DNA of 64,000 bases. It comes from Chinchilla lanigera. Taxonomy: Eukaryota > Chordata > Mammalia > Rodentia > Chinchillidae. Positions 24,674 to 64,000 of the stretch are shown piece after piece. Under the pieces are notes generated by a model. The model saw only the letters and a program-made list of their open reading frames with translations, searched no databases and was not told where the DNA came from. The position numbers and the translations under genes are program-made. The stretch lies in assembly GCF_000276665.1 (NCBI RefSeq), contig NW_004955438.1, positions 10,635,411 to 10,699,410 on the forward strand, written 5' to 3'. How positions within the stretch are numbered: the first letter of the stretch is position 1; the number at the start of each line of letters is the position of its first letter.

Positions 24674-25184
24674 TCTCTCCCAGTGGAGGTAGAAGACCAG
24701 TGCCAGAAGCACTGAAGTCACAGCAAGGCAGTTCCGTCAGGTCACTTCTCTCATCTGCCCCTGCACAAATTACCATCTTCTTTGAAAGATTTAGATCCAT
24801 GGAAATAAATCCTGGGACACCGGGAGTAAGATTCAGTGTCACCCATCCAAGATCTAAGTGTGAGAACACTATAGAACAGCACTTTCAAATTGAATGTACA
24901 GCTCAGAAGAAAGTCTCTCAGCATCTCAAGATAAGGGGAAAACTACAGAATAGCTAATTATTCACTATTTAGTGCCATCTCATTCCCAAAACATTCCCGA
25001 GTATTTTGGCTATTTTTGGCTAACAGGTCAGGCTTTTATTATTTTTTTCTTCCTATTTTTCTTTTTGGTCACACTAATTAACTTATTTTTAGTGCTGGGT
25101 TACATGCCAACTAGTCAGGCTTTTAAGATTCCTCATATTTAATCTCAGAGCACTTTATTCCTATGATAAAACTTTCAGCTTCCT

Positions 25185-25500
25185 TAATAATTCAGGCAGG
25201 AGTCAGGCAGACTACTCCAGGTCCCAACACTCACTCTGTTTGTATCCTTGGGAATGTCTTCAAATTTTAGTTTCAAACACCGTCTACCTCGTGGGGATGC
25301 TAGGAGAATGGAATGAAATAATGCACAAGACGAGCTTACCATGTCGTCTACCACCTCGTAAACACCACACCTACTCAACCAACAACTATGTATTTGTTGC
25401 GTTACATATTAAGCATCTAGGGATTTATTAGGCACTAGAGATACAGTGGTGCACAAAGTCAAATGTGAGCTCTGCTTCCATGGAGCTTGCAAACTAATTC
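25185..25500 (+). mobile_element. MIR plus adjoining ancient repeat
   Basis: MIR-like TTGGGAATGTCTTCAAATTTTAG...GGGGATGCTAGGAGAATGGAATG is followed by TATTAGGCACTAGAGATACAGTGG and CATGGAGCTTGCAAACTAATT, typical of an old L2-type fragment. Confidence 0.55.
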
Positions 25501-25969
25501 TCAATAAATGTTCTATTATTATTTCAAGATGCTAAGAATAGGAACAATCTAGTCACTTCTAAAAGCAGTGTGAGTCAAATAGCAAGTGCTGTAGTTTGGG
25601 GGTTATTTGCAAGGGGAAACAATATAATACAGGACACAGAGTTTATAAGATTATTTATAATAGTCACCCAAAGAACGATACAGAAAAGAGGGCAGAAATC
25701 TGTCCACACACTAAGACCAAGGAATCTAGGTGAGGGTCTGGGTCCCATGGAAATGTCCTGCATGAGTCCTGCCTCAAGACCTAGATCTCATAACAATGCC
25801 TCCCATGAGTCCAACTGGAGGCCAAGAGCCCACAACATACCTCATGCAGACCTGGTTCACAGATCTGCTCTCGGAAGGCCCAAAGGTCAGTGGTGGAATC
25901 TAGGAAGTCTGTGCCAGTGGGATGAAAGATCTGTACTAGCAGGCTGAGAGATCTACACTGGAACCAGGA

Positions 25970-26300
25970 AGTGACATGCAAAGTAAGAACCAGAGTTCCC
26001 CTGAAAAGTACCACAGCCTTCCTCAGCAACACTGAGGTCCTGAGCTCCTCCAATTGAGTTCCCATCAGGAAAGCCAATGCAGCAAGCTTCTCCAGGAGAC
26101 TGGCAGTGCACCATCTTCCTCTCCAGAGCCCGGAAGCTATGCTCAAAGTGAGGACCAGAGCTCCTCCAAAGTGAACTAAAGCTATTCTCAGTGCCAACAA
26201 GGTCCTGAGCTCCTCAGAGGATGAAAACAGCCACGTTCATCAGGAAAGCCAGCATGACAAGCTCCTCCAAGAGAACCGGCAGCTCCTTATAGCTTCTCTC
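25970..26300. repeat. two-copy imperfect tandem repeat, unit about 165-170 bp
   Basis: AACCAGAG...AGGTCCTGAGCTCCTC and CATCAGGAAAGCCA...AGC(T/A)TCTCC occur twice in the same order (about 25983-26130 and 26147-26300). The block is rich in GAGCTCCTCC and GCAGCTCC and sits in a longer 25.56-26.54 kb segment that may be an LTR with internal duplications. Family not recognised. Confidence 0.65.
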
Positions 26301-26649
26301 TTATTCCAGCAGGCTCTGAACAGCTTCTACAGCTCCTAACAGCCTTATCGCAGCTCCCAACAGCCCAACTTCTTCTTTTCCAGTTCTGCCTTATGCTGCT
26401 GGCAACAGACCTCAGGTGGGCCTCCCACACCCAGCACCATACTTACACAGTTCAGCTGGGGGTTATAAATTGACCACCAGTTGTCAATCCACCACAGCAA
26501 GAATTTGTAAACTTGAGTGTGCTGATTCTCCAATGACAGGTATTTGTACAGTTAAGTTTCATAGAAAGAAGTAACGCAGCACTGGAAAGCTGGATAACTT
26601 CCTAACTTTGATGAATCTTGAACTATTAGAGATCACGGGTGAGCAGGTG

Positions 26650-26790
26650 ACTATCTTCCAGCTCACAGGAATCCTTCCAGTGCACTGACTTCAAATGAAG
26701 TCACTTCACTTCTCTGGACTTTGGTTCTCTCTTCTACAAAGCGAAGTAGTTGGAACAGATTATTTCCAAGATCCACAGAACTCTGACATC
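26650..26790 (+). mobile_element. MIR relic
   Basis: AAGTCACTTCACTTCTCTGGAC, TTCTCTCTTCTACAAAG, followed by TTCCAAGATCC. Confidence 0.55.
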
Positions 26791-26845
26791 TTTTAGCAGA
26801 TTTAAGTATGTGTGGGTTTGGGGGATGTTTTAGGAGTTGTTTTTT

Positions 26846-26920
26846 GCAGTACTGCAGATGGAACCCAGGACTTCATGCATGCTAAGTGATCTACTTCCTG
26901 AGCTACATTCCCAGCTCTAA
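26846..26920 (-). mobile_element. older ID-like SINE
   Basis: Reverse complement reads AGCTGGGAATGTAGCTCAGGAA...GGGTTCCATCTGCAGTACTGC. The tRNA-like body is diverged. Confidence 0.7.
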
Positions 26921-28080
26921 GTCTGTGTTTTTTGTTTTCTCCATAAAAACAATGATGCTTTTGGTCTGCCAGGTCTTCCCACCACTTGAAATTTTAAATT
27001 TCATCAATAAAAATAGGTACTCTTGTGGAGAGGAGTTAGTTGTCTACCCAAATGGCCATGTTCCCTTCCTCATTAGTAACCACCCTCTATTTTTTAAGTG
27101 TCTATGTATTCAGCTGAAAGACTGCATTTTCCAGTCCCCACATGATTCCCTGGCCAGAACTGTACTAACCTTTGGTTAATGGCATATAATTTGACCTAGC
27201 TAGCAAGTCTCCTAGCATCAAGCCACCCTCTTTTTCCCTAATTAAGAGCAATAAACAAAAGGAAGGTGTTAAAAGATTTTTGCTAGTGAAACATGCAAAA
27301 GATGTGGTTTTGAAAGCCAGTATTTGTTTCCCAAACTTTTCATTTACCTGTATCATCAGAAGTTCTAAAGGTTCTTACACTTTGGGGCCACAGCACCATA
27401 ATTAGACCAACTGTAAGCTTTTCATTAGAAAAGAAAAATCTATGACCATTGACGATTTTCTACGCCTTTTGTGAGTAATGACTTCAACTGAACCCGTCCT
27501 TCCACAGTGAACAACAATCTCAGGGAGTACACAGTAAATAGCTTAGATTTATGACCCCTTAAATAAATGAAATGAGTCCTATTATTCCCAGTTTCTGTCT
27601 GAACATATTTATTAGATTCCCATATAAGGAAGGTAAATAATATAAATAAGGGAGAGCTGTGGAGATAAAAACCAGAATTCAAAGAAGCTAAGACATCTGA
27701 AATTTGCAGTGCAAACCACCTAAGAGTGGAGCTCTGCAGAAAAAGAGGTCCAGAAATCTCGAAGGGGAGTCTTATTCACATCTTTGACTCCAGAGTAAAC
27801 TACATATTTATAGTGTGGAACTCCATAGGCCAGGCAAAACACAACCAGAGAAAGAACAGTGAACCCGAACCTGTTATCTGAACAACTACTAAAGTTTTCA
27901 CAGGGCTGAAGGTGTTCACGATCTGAACAATTATAGTACAGAAAAATTTATTCAGCCCCCAGGGAAGCTCAGGGCAACACAGGGTGAGAAACCTTCCAAA
28001 AGAATCTACCTGGCACCCTGAAAGGAGAAAAACAAAACACACAATTATATCTGGAGAATTTCTGTTCTGTACTGTTGGGG
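26921..28080. other. intergenic, nothing recognised
   Basis: No gene or nameable repeat. Confidence 0.4.
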
Positions 28081-28084
28081 GGCG

Positions 28085-28190
28085 GTATTTGAGAAGGAGT
28101 CTCACTATGGCTAGCCTCAAACTCACAGGCCTCTTTCAGCATCCTCAGTAGCCAGGACTACAGGCATGTGCCACTGCACTCAGCTCTGTA
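28085..28190 (-). mobile_element. B1 SINE, truncated
   Basis: GGAGTCTCACTATGGCTAGCC...AGGACTACAGGCATGTGCCAC in reverse. Confidence 0.72.
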
Positions 28191-28266
28191 TGGGAGGATG
28201 TTAATATTCATTTCAGTAACTGATAGATCAAGCACACAGAAAATCAGCAAGCAAAAGTAGCCTTAT

Positions 28267-28340
28267 GGGACTAGGAATGTAGCTCAGTGATACAATGCTT
28301 GCCTAGGATGGGTTTGATCCTCAGCACCATACAAAAGAAA
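28267..28340 (+). mobile_element. older ID-like SINE
   Basis: GACTAGGAATGTAGCTCAGTGA...GGTTTGATCCTCAGCACC with A-rich tail. The body is shorter and more diverged than the young copies. Confidence 0.78.
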
Positions 28341-29069
28341 AAAGAGAGCATTCTTACCACACTGACATGGTCTAATTAGTATGTGTACAGCAGTACCGCC
28401 AATCACCAAAAAGGCAAATTATTTTCAAGGAACGCTGACAAGATAAATTGGGTCATAAAATAAATCTAACTACTTTGAAAATTGTATAAATTAATCAAGG
28501 CGTGTTCTCTGACCACAACAAAATAAGTTAAATATCAAAGATAAACAATGTCTGAAAACCCTTGAATTACTTGGAAATGAAACATCGTACTTCCAGTAAG
28601 CACAAAGATCAAAAAATTACAAAATATTTTTATCTCAATGAAAATATTAACATTAAAAATATGGGGTGGAACTGAATAAATATACAAAATTTTATTATTA
28701 AATGCTTGTGTTAAAATTTTAAAAGATCCAAAATCAAAGATCTAAGCTTACACCTTAAGGAGCAAGAATAAGAGCTTATTTAGCCCCAGAACAGAGGCAC
28801 AAATATAAACATACATGCAGCAACGCATAAAACAGAAAACAAAGAAGCAACAGAACAAAAATCTAAGAAACCACACACTGCTCCTCTGAAAGATATAGAG
28901 ATAAAAGGAAAGCACAAGTTGACCATATCATGAACATATTATAGAAATTAAGAGGGAATAGTTTAAACAATTTAATGCCAATAAACTAGTTGATTTAGAT
29001 GAAATAAGCAAATTCCATGAAAGATACAATTTGCCAAGGCTGACATAAGACATTTACAAATGGAACAGC

Positions 29070-29765
29070 CTTTATATGTTAAAGCTGCTTGGTACCCCAT
29101 CTACTACTCTTGGGCCTGCTTCCCATAGAAGAGCTGGGTCCTGTAAACACTTCTCTTGTGCCAGGCAGTGTGTTAAACTCTGGCAGCACAGATTCTCAGA
29201 GAGCTGTTGTAGGGGAAGTTTATCTCCCTTGTCTTGGTGTGCTTTCTTCTTCTTGCCCTTGTGACATAGCTGCTAGCAGCATTTGAAGCACCCAGTAAAA
29301 TATCCCCTTTCAGAGAGAGCTGGGACAACCAGTGGCACTCACTAGGAGAGATTTTCACCAACACTGTGGGCAGGGGTTCCCCAGAAGTTTCATAAGCACC
29401 AAAAGAACAGATCCCTAATGAGTGCCCACAGCATCCAACAAGGACACTTCCCAAAGAGTCTCAAACATAACACAGAAAAAGCACAATCCTGTCACCAGCC
29501 CCAGCGCGTAACATCTCAGCAAACTTCCCTACCATCCCAGGTCACAGCCAAACCATCTCCAATGAGATCTGAATCTCAGCCTCTTGTGATAGGACCTCTT
29601 GCAAATTTGTTCCTGGTCTCTATAGCTATTCCTGCATTCTTCAGAGTTCTCTTTAACCCTTAGTAGTTAATATACCCTGCGATTAGGTAACAGTCTTTAT
29701 ATTAAGTTTATGCTACTGTGGTTTCTGTCTCCTGAACGGACTCAGGAGATACAAGAACTTCACAA
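29070..29765 (+). mobile_element. LTR-like block inside the L1
   Basis: A moderately GC-rich insertion between L1 pieces, with TCCTGTCACCAGCCCCAGCG...CCTCTTGTGATAGGACC and an end resembling an LTR. Family unknown. Short frames inside it (29076-29286) are not supported as genes. Confidence 0.4.
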
Positions 29766-29831
29766 CTCTTTCAGAAAAATTAAAGAGGGAACATTTCCTA
29801 ACTGATTTTTAGGAGGCATCATCTTGTTCCT

Positions 29832-29983
29832 GGCTGGGCGTGGTGGTGCACGCCTGTAATCCCAGCTCTCAGGAGGCTGAGGCAGGCGGATTGTTGCGAG
29901 TTCGAGACCAGCCTGGGCTGCAAAGTGAGCTCAAGGCCAGTCTGAACTACATAGTGAGACCCTGTCTCAAAAAGACAAAAAAA
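29832..29983 (+). mobile_element. B1 SINE
   Basis: GGCTGGGCGTGGTGGTGCAC...GAGACCAGCCTGGGCTGC, second GAGCTCAAGGCCAGTCTGAAC (internal duplication), GAGACCCTGTCTC, A tail. Confidence 0.92.
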
Positions 29984-31946
29984 CCTTGTTCCCAAAACCA
30001 GACAAAGACATAACAAGAAAATGAAAGTAGACCAATACTCCTCATGAGCGTAGATACAAACACCTTTTGCCAACTCCTGACGAATGGAATCCACAAATCT
30101 GTAAACAGCTGAAAAGATCCCACTTGGTTACAACTTACTAGGAATGTACTGCTGCTTTACCTCTGAAAATCAAACAATGTGAGATATACAGCATTCACAG
30201 AATAAAGGAGAAAAGACATGTAACTAACTCATTAGATGCAGAAAAGCATTTAACCAATTTAATACCTATCCATAATAAAAATCTCAGCAAACCTGAAATG
30301 GAAGGAAATTTTTCCCAGATAAAGGGATCTGTGGAAACAAACACAAAACCTAAACTATCACATTTAATGGTGAAAAATACTCTTCTAAAGTCGAGAATAA
30401 AGTGTAGACGTATGACCTTGTTACTTTTCAACACTGTACTTAAGAGTGCCAACCAGTGAAATAACAACCTCAGAAGTCAAAAACCTCAGCAGAAACACGA
30501 AAAGTAAAATTGTTTGCATTCACAGATGGCATAAATGTATACACAGAAAATCCTCAAGAATTTTTAAAAGAAAAAAATGCTAGGAAAAGTGAATTTTGTA
30601 AGGCATAAAGATTGCAGGCCAATTACAAAAACTGACTATATTTCTATGTATGAGTAAACAACTTAAAATGGAAATAAGAAAAATAAATACTATATAATAG
30701 CATCAAAAACATAAAATATGTAAGAATAAATTAATAAAATATGTTCAAGCCTTGTACCCTGACAATTATTGAAATTATAGGCCTTAAATGCATGAAAAGA
30801 CACAGCTGTTCATAGACTTAAAAGACCATACTAGTGAGATATCAGTTCTCCTCACACTGACCTATGTTCAGATGCACATAACAATCAAAATCCAACAAGC
30901 TCTTTGCAAAAATAAAGAAAATAACTTGTAAAACTTCACTGAAAAAATAATTGCATCTGGAATATATAAACAGCTCTTTCCAACTCAGTGAAAAGATAGC
31001 ATACTTTTTAAATGAGAAAAATATGTGGGCAGAAATTTCATAAGGCAAATTATAAGAATGGCCAACAAGCCCCTAAAAGATAGTCAACATCTTCAGTCAT
31101 CACAGAAATGTACCTACTATACAATCACAATTCAAAAATTAAGTTAGAAAGAATGATAACATGAAACACTGACAAGAAAATGGAGTAACTAGCACTCTCA
31201 AATACTGGTTGGAATACAAAATCATACAATCAGTTTTAGAAACAGTTTAGTGATTTTTTTTTATAATAAAGATAACATAAGACTCAGCAATTTTACTCCT
31301 TAGTATTAAGCCAAAAAATAAAAAATACATGTTGACTTAAAGATCTGTATGAAAATGCTGGTAGTTTTTTTCTTTTTAATACCAGAAACCAGGAAAAGAA
31401 AAACTAAATTGTAGTCAATCCATGCAATGGAATACTCTTCCAAAATAATAAAGCAAACCACTGACACAAACAACATGACAAGTCTCAAAAGCATTATGCT
31501 GAGTGAAAGAAATCCACATATGCTTCGTATGACGCCATTCTTGGAAAAAAGAAAACTAACAAAAATAGGAATCATATCAATGGTTGTCTACAATTTGGGA
31601 ATGAGAGTTGTTTATACAATCATACAAAAGAACTTTCTTGAGGGATGGAAATATTCAGTACCTCGCTGGAATGTTGGTTCTGTGGGCATATCTATTTATC
31701 AAAACTCACTGAGTTGTACACTTAAAGTGAAAACATTCTATTTTAAATAATTTATACACATATGTTATTTTTAAACCATATTCTGAATAAAAAATCACTT
31801 CGACTTGGTTTTAAAAATTTTCTCTATAAGCTGGTTTACTCGAGTAATTAATTTTTTGTCTTTAAAAGCAATGCGAAAGTTCACTGCAGCTTCACCTATA
31901 TTACACCATTACAAATTCCTAAGTACTAAAAGTAGTTCATTGAGTA

Positions 31947-31952
31947 TTTATT
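31947..31952 (-). promoter_or_regulatory. candidate GALC poly(A) signal (distal)
   Basis: AATAAA on the minus strand about 1.05 kb after the stop codon, just before the L1 relic begins. Confidence 0.4.
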
Positions 31953-32410
31953 TTTAAAGAATTCTATAATTAATCATATGAATAACTGACTTGCTCCTAA
32001 GAACTATGATAATGCTTAGATATAAACCATACTAATGAGAAACATGCTCATAAGTAAATACACTGGGGCTGTAAAAAATACCTTAACCATACAAAACGTT
32101 AGGAGATGATCTAATTCTGTGAACTGGGGAAACAGTTAAACATTTTCCTGCTTCCAGACCTAAGGAGATGAAAGCATTCATTAGCTGTTTGATCCGCTCT
32201 AACACGTCAGGTCAGACCACGAAGGTCACAGTGAAATCAGACCCACTACAGCTTTGTCTCGGGACCCGCCTACAGCACTGCCTATGATGACAATCCCTCA
32301 CTCTTCCAGCAACCCGGGAAAATAGTCACAGAAAGTTACAACTGTTACAAAACTAAAAGTCAAAATCAAACCAATTAAAGAATGCAAATAACCCAATTAA
32401 TTTGCTACAA

Positions 32411-32416
32411 TTTATT
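32411..32416 (-). promoter_or_regulatory. candidate GALC poly(A) signal (proximal)
   Basis: AATAAA on the minus strand about 580 bp after the stop codon, in unique sequence. Use is not demonstrable from sequence alone. Confidence 0.4.
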
Positions 32417-32994
32417 GTTGCAGAAATAACATTAGAGGTAGTTTAATAAAGAGGCATTTTTCAAATCATCCTATTCATCATTCAAAACCATCATCTTAAA
32501 AATTTTTAAAAAAGACACTTGTTAGAATGTAAGGGTAGCATGATGAAATGGTTTTCACAAAGCAGCACTTTATGTCCTCAGCTTCCTCTGCGGTAGCATC
32601 ATCCTATGACAAGGACATGGCTTGGACACATGGAGAATCTCACGAACACATCTCAGTGAGGTTAGTCATGGCCACCTGTACAGTCCTTCTGCAAATAAGA
32701 GATCTACCTCAGTATTCGCAAGACGGCTTCGAGATCTGAATCACTCTTGAACACAGGACCAATGAGGAGTCTGAATTTTAAGAGACACACCAGATAATAT
32801 TAACAATTCACATTCCTTTGGAATTATTTCTAATAAAACCTTTCTCAGGATCAAGTAAAAATACATCTTTCTTCCCAGATACTCTTCCTTGCTTTTAGCC
32901 TCCAAAGGCTCGTCTATCAATCTGTCAACACAAGAATCGGCTCTAAACCAAGTCCAAAAGGAAGATAATCAGGAGTGTTCTCTAACACTCCGTC

Positions 32995-61628
<28,634 letters not shown>

Positions 61629-61755
61629 CTGTAGGGAGAAGAAAGAGCCAAAGATGAAGTAGAGAAAACTATGCTGCACTATGGAAAACAAAACCAACCA
61701 AAACAGCACTCAAATAAAGGGCAATGCACATCTGACCAAATAAATGATTACATAC

Positions 61756-62240
61756 TGTAATGGTTGATACACTGTGTCAACTTGAGAAGTCTGGAAGCTT
61801 AACTAGTAACTAAGCAGTTCTACATCCTAGGGTATAGAGGACATGCCCTTACCACTCTAGGAAGCTGTTCATTGTGTCAACTTGAGAAGTATAGAAGTTT
61901 AACTAAGTGACTCAGCAGGGGACCAGGGTCCTCACTTTATAAACATCCTGAGCCTGTGCAAGAGGAGGGCAAGGAGAGGGTGTGCGTGCTACACTTACCC
62001 GAAGGCAGGTAGGCTGCATGCAATATAAGGGAGGAAAAGAGGCTCGTTCCCCACTTTTTGGGTCTTTCTTCTTTTGCTCTGTTGCCCTGAACTGTTGCCC
62101 CTCTGCCATGTGCCACCCTGCCTTGAAGCCAGCTAATTATGGCCTGAAACTTCCACAAACAGTGAGCTAAATAAACTTTTCCTTCCTTAATTTGGGGCAT
62201 CAGGTATGTTGTCCCAGCAATAAGAAAAAAAACTAAGACA
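61756..62240 (+). mobile_element. solo LTR (MaLR/ERVL-like) in GALC intron 4
   Basis: A 485-bp element runs TG...CA with 5-bp flanks catac / tatac. Its 3' half matches the LTR at 12.2 kb. Its 5' part contains GTGTCAACTTGAGAAG twice, about 100 bp apart, an internal duplication shared with the 12.2-kb copy. AATAAA lies near the 3' end. It is antisense to GALC and about 130 bp upstream of exon 5. Confidence 0.82.
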
Positions 62241-62686
62241 TATACCACACACAAATTCTTAAAATCTCTTCCACACTATGGACACCATAATTTCTTAATG
62301 ATCCACTGAATCAGACCCCATAATTCTAAATGTTCTTTCAAGAAAATGAAATAAAAACTACAATGAGCACTTTACTCAGACATTTACTAATTAGAAAAAT
62401 GTACATTTTAACATCTCCACTCTCTATTGGCATGTTCAATATTAAATTTCTGTTCTCTGAGGTCAAATCTAAAGAGTTCTGAAAGTCTTATGCAAACCTA
62501 CCCCTCTGAGGTAAGTATAATGCAAATTTCTCATTTCATGAGTATATCTTCTTATGATTTAAGGCTACTTAAAATATTCATATGTCAGGCAATCAAATTT
62601 GGCAAAGTTAAGCTTGTCTTTTTAAAAATATACATACCAATGGCTCAGTAGGAACTATAACTTTGGTAAATTCTATATATCAAAGG

Positions 62687-62840
62687 AGCTGGGGATTTAG
62701 CTCAGCGGCACACCACCTGCCTGGCAAGCGCGAGGTAGTGAGTTCGATTCCCGGTACCGTAAAAAAATACAAAAAAAAACAAACAAACAAACAAACAAAC
62801 AACAACAACAAAAAAAATATATATATATATATATATATAT
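62687..62840 (+). mobile_element. ID-type SINE with (AAAC)n-(AAC)n-(AT)n tail
   Basis: GGAGCTGGGGATTTAGCTCAG...GTTCGATTCCCGGTACCG. The tail has expanded to AAAC, AAC and finally about 12 AT units. Confidence 0.92.
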
Positions 62841-63789
62841 AAAATAAATTCATAGTCTTCTAATAACCCTGGTTAGTAAAATATTTAAATCTTAATAGCA
62901 GAAAACCACTAACTACAATTCTAAATTCTCTGTCAGTAATACGTAGTTCCATATCCGTTAAATATATTGCCAATATAGTTCACCATTGAAAATAATCTAA
63001 ATCAAAATGATAACACGTTTATTTTTCTAAATTAAGCGTATTACATAAAACGTATGACATTAAAATAAAGGCATGTTTGAAAACAATGAACTACTAAATA
63101 CAATCTAAAGGCCCTCCATGTATAAGTCTTTGTTGGGACAGTGGCTTAGCATGCCAGATTTTCTGAATATAAATGAGGCTTGACCTTAGAAACAACCTAG
63201 TAGGGGAGCATTTGCCCATTCAACGATGCTTTCACTGCACAAAACATTTCTGGAATGTCTCACAAAAGTCCATTTAAAAGAGCACATTCACTCCTCAATT
63301 GTTTTGTTTTTTAATTTAGAAATTATTACTCTTTTCCTTTCATTTGATTGCTAAGGAAATTATTTTTTAAATAAATTGAAATCAAGCCCTCAAAATTAAT
63401 TTTACTTAGTCTACTTCAAAACTGATTTCAAATGATAAACATATCCCACTGCTCCGGTGTCCAAAATACTTCACAGGCTCTGTAGGCATTGCTATAGAAC
63501 AGGGAAATGAAGATACTACCCCTTGAGCCTAGAACCTAAGCCCAATATGGGCAAGAACTGAGGACTGGATTGTACAATATCCCAGTCCCTGGAACAACCT
63601 GCATATCACTGAGGTTTAAAAGCAAACAAACAATGTTCTTGTATATAACTCTTCTAAAAATGAGGTCTACTACTACATATGGCATACAAGTTTATAAACA
63701 GTACTATTCTTGTACAAATCTTGATGAAAGATTTTGTCTAGTTACACAGTTTAATCACCACAGGGGAGGGGCAGAATGGAATTAGTTTT

Positions 63790-63900
63790 AAACCTCATAT
63801 TGCAATTTAACATCTGTGACCTCAGGCCAGTAACATAACTTCTCTAAGCCCCACCCTTCTATAAAAACAAGAGTAACAACTTACTGCAGATGTATTATAG
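63790..63900 (+). mobile_element. MIR relic (intron 4)
   Basis: CATCTGTGACCTCAGGCCAGT, AACTTCTCTAAGCCCC, TATAAAAACAAGAGTAACAAC: MIR order. Confidence 0.6.
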
Positions 63901-64000
63901 AGCACCAATACAAGGTACAAAGGCACATAAAGATCATTCCTGGCACATGTTTTGCTGCTGCTAGCATACTGGTAATATTAACAACATTCTTAGTATTGTA

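Larger units (their letters stand above)
28400..31760 (+). mobile_element. fragmented L1 (older subfamily), interrupted
   Basis: Sense L1 ORF2 pieces: ATTACTTGGAAATGAAACA near 28.57 kb; RT region near 30.2-30.4 kb (AGATGCAGAAAAGCATTTAACC); AGGCCAATTACAAAAACTGAC near 30.6 kb; and a 3' end near 31.43-31.74 kb (ATGCAATGGAATACTC...TTATGCTGAGTGAAAGAAAT). Broken by the 29.07-29.76 kb block and a B1. Confidence 0.72.
31947..32994 (-). other. GALC: GALC 3' untranslated region (lower limit uncertain)
   Basis: Non-coding, mostly unique sequence follows the stop codon. Two AATAAA hexamers on the minus strand are plausible ends, at 32416-32411 and 31952-31947. Human GALC is reported with a 3' UTR of about 1.7 kb, so a longer transcript running into the L1 relic below 31.8 kb is also possible. 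The lower limit here is set at the second hexamer and is inference. Confidence 0.55.
61629..64000 (-). other. GALC: GALC intron 4, 3' part (continues beyond window)
   Basis: No exon 4 coding sequence (DENYFRGYEWW-type) was found up to base 64000. Contains the LTR, an ID element, (AAAC)n/(AT)n and a MIR at about 63.79-63.9 kb. Confidence 0.85.

Noticed and set aside
29076..29663. Possible coding region from several overlapping frames
   Set aside because: Embedded in an LTR-like block within L1 relics. No recognisable protein.
1..31900. A second protein-coding gene downstream of GALC
   Set aside because: Both strands were read for conserved exons and none was found. GPR65, the known neighbour in human, lies on the other side of GALC.

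Overview
The window is mammalian nuclear DNA. It is AT-rich, full of interspersed repeats, and carries short coding exons separated by long introns with GT..AG borders. The repeats point to a non-murine rodent. There are many tRNA-derived ID-type SINEs (body of the type GCTGGGGATTTAGCTCAG...GTTCGGTTCCCGGTACCG), B1 elements with an internal duplication, MaLR-like and ERV LTRs, LINE-1, MIR and L2. No B2 or B4 elements of the mouse type were seen. A hystricomorph (guinea-pig or mole-rat like) is my best guess from the ID subtype; this is inference.

Only one protein-coding gene is recognisable: GALC, encoding galactosylceramidase (galactocerebrosidase, GH59, the enzyme deficient in Krabbe disease), on the minus strand. 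I reconstructed thirteen consecutive coding exons by hand, called exons 5 to 17 by comparison with the 17-exon human gene. They lie between 61628 and 32995 and read as one open frame of about 538 residues, ending at a TAA stop at 32997-32995. All splice phases agree. The reconstructed spacing places the acid/base Glu (182), the nucleophile Glu (258), the sugar-contacting Trp135 and Arg380 and the Cys271/Cys378 pair at the published distances from one another, so the gene looks functional over this part. Exons 1-4 and the promoter lie beyond base 64000.

Layout. 1-31.9 kb: intergenic DNA downstream of GALC with no supported gene. It holds an antisense L1 with an internal deletion (0.4-2.7 kb), old L2/MIR/hAT relics, ID and B1 SINEs, an ERV LTR (8.9 kb), a rearranged L1 (9.9-10.6 kb), an L1 interrupted by a MaLR-like LTR (11.6-13.0 kb), microsatellites, a two-copy repeat at 26 kb and a fragmented L1 (28.4-31.8 kb). 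32-33.1 kb: GALC 3' UTR and last exon. 33.1-61.6 kb: GALC exons and introns, with young ID insertions, two DNA-transposon MITEs, L1 relics and LTRs. 61.6-64 kb: part of intron 4 with a MaLR-like LTR and an ID element.

No undescribed biological system was found. The most notable signal is at GALC exon 7. Its splice donor and flanking intron are repeated as a 36-bp tandem array, giving three donor-like sites 36 bp apart, and a solo LTR sits about 80 bp upstream of the same exon's acceptor. Other points of interest are two 80-bp hAT-type MITEs, a TA-flanked MITE with internal repeats, and an L1 in which the endonuclease domain is joined to the reverse transcriptase by an internal deletion.
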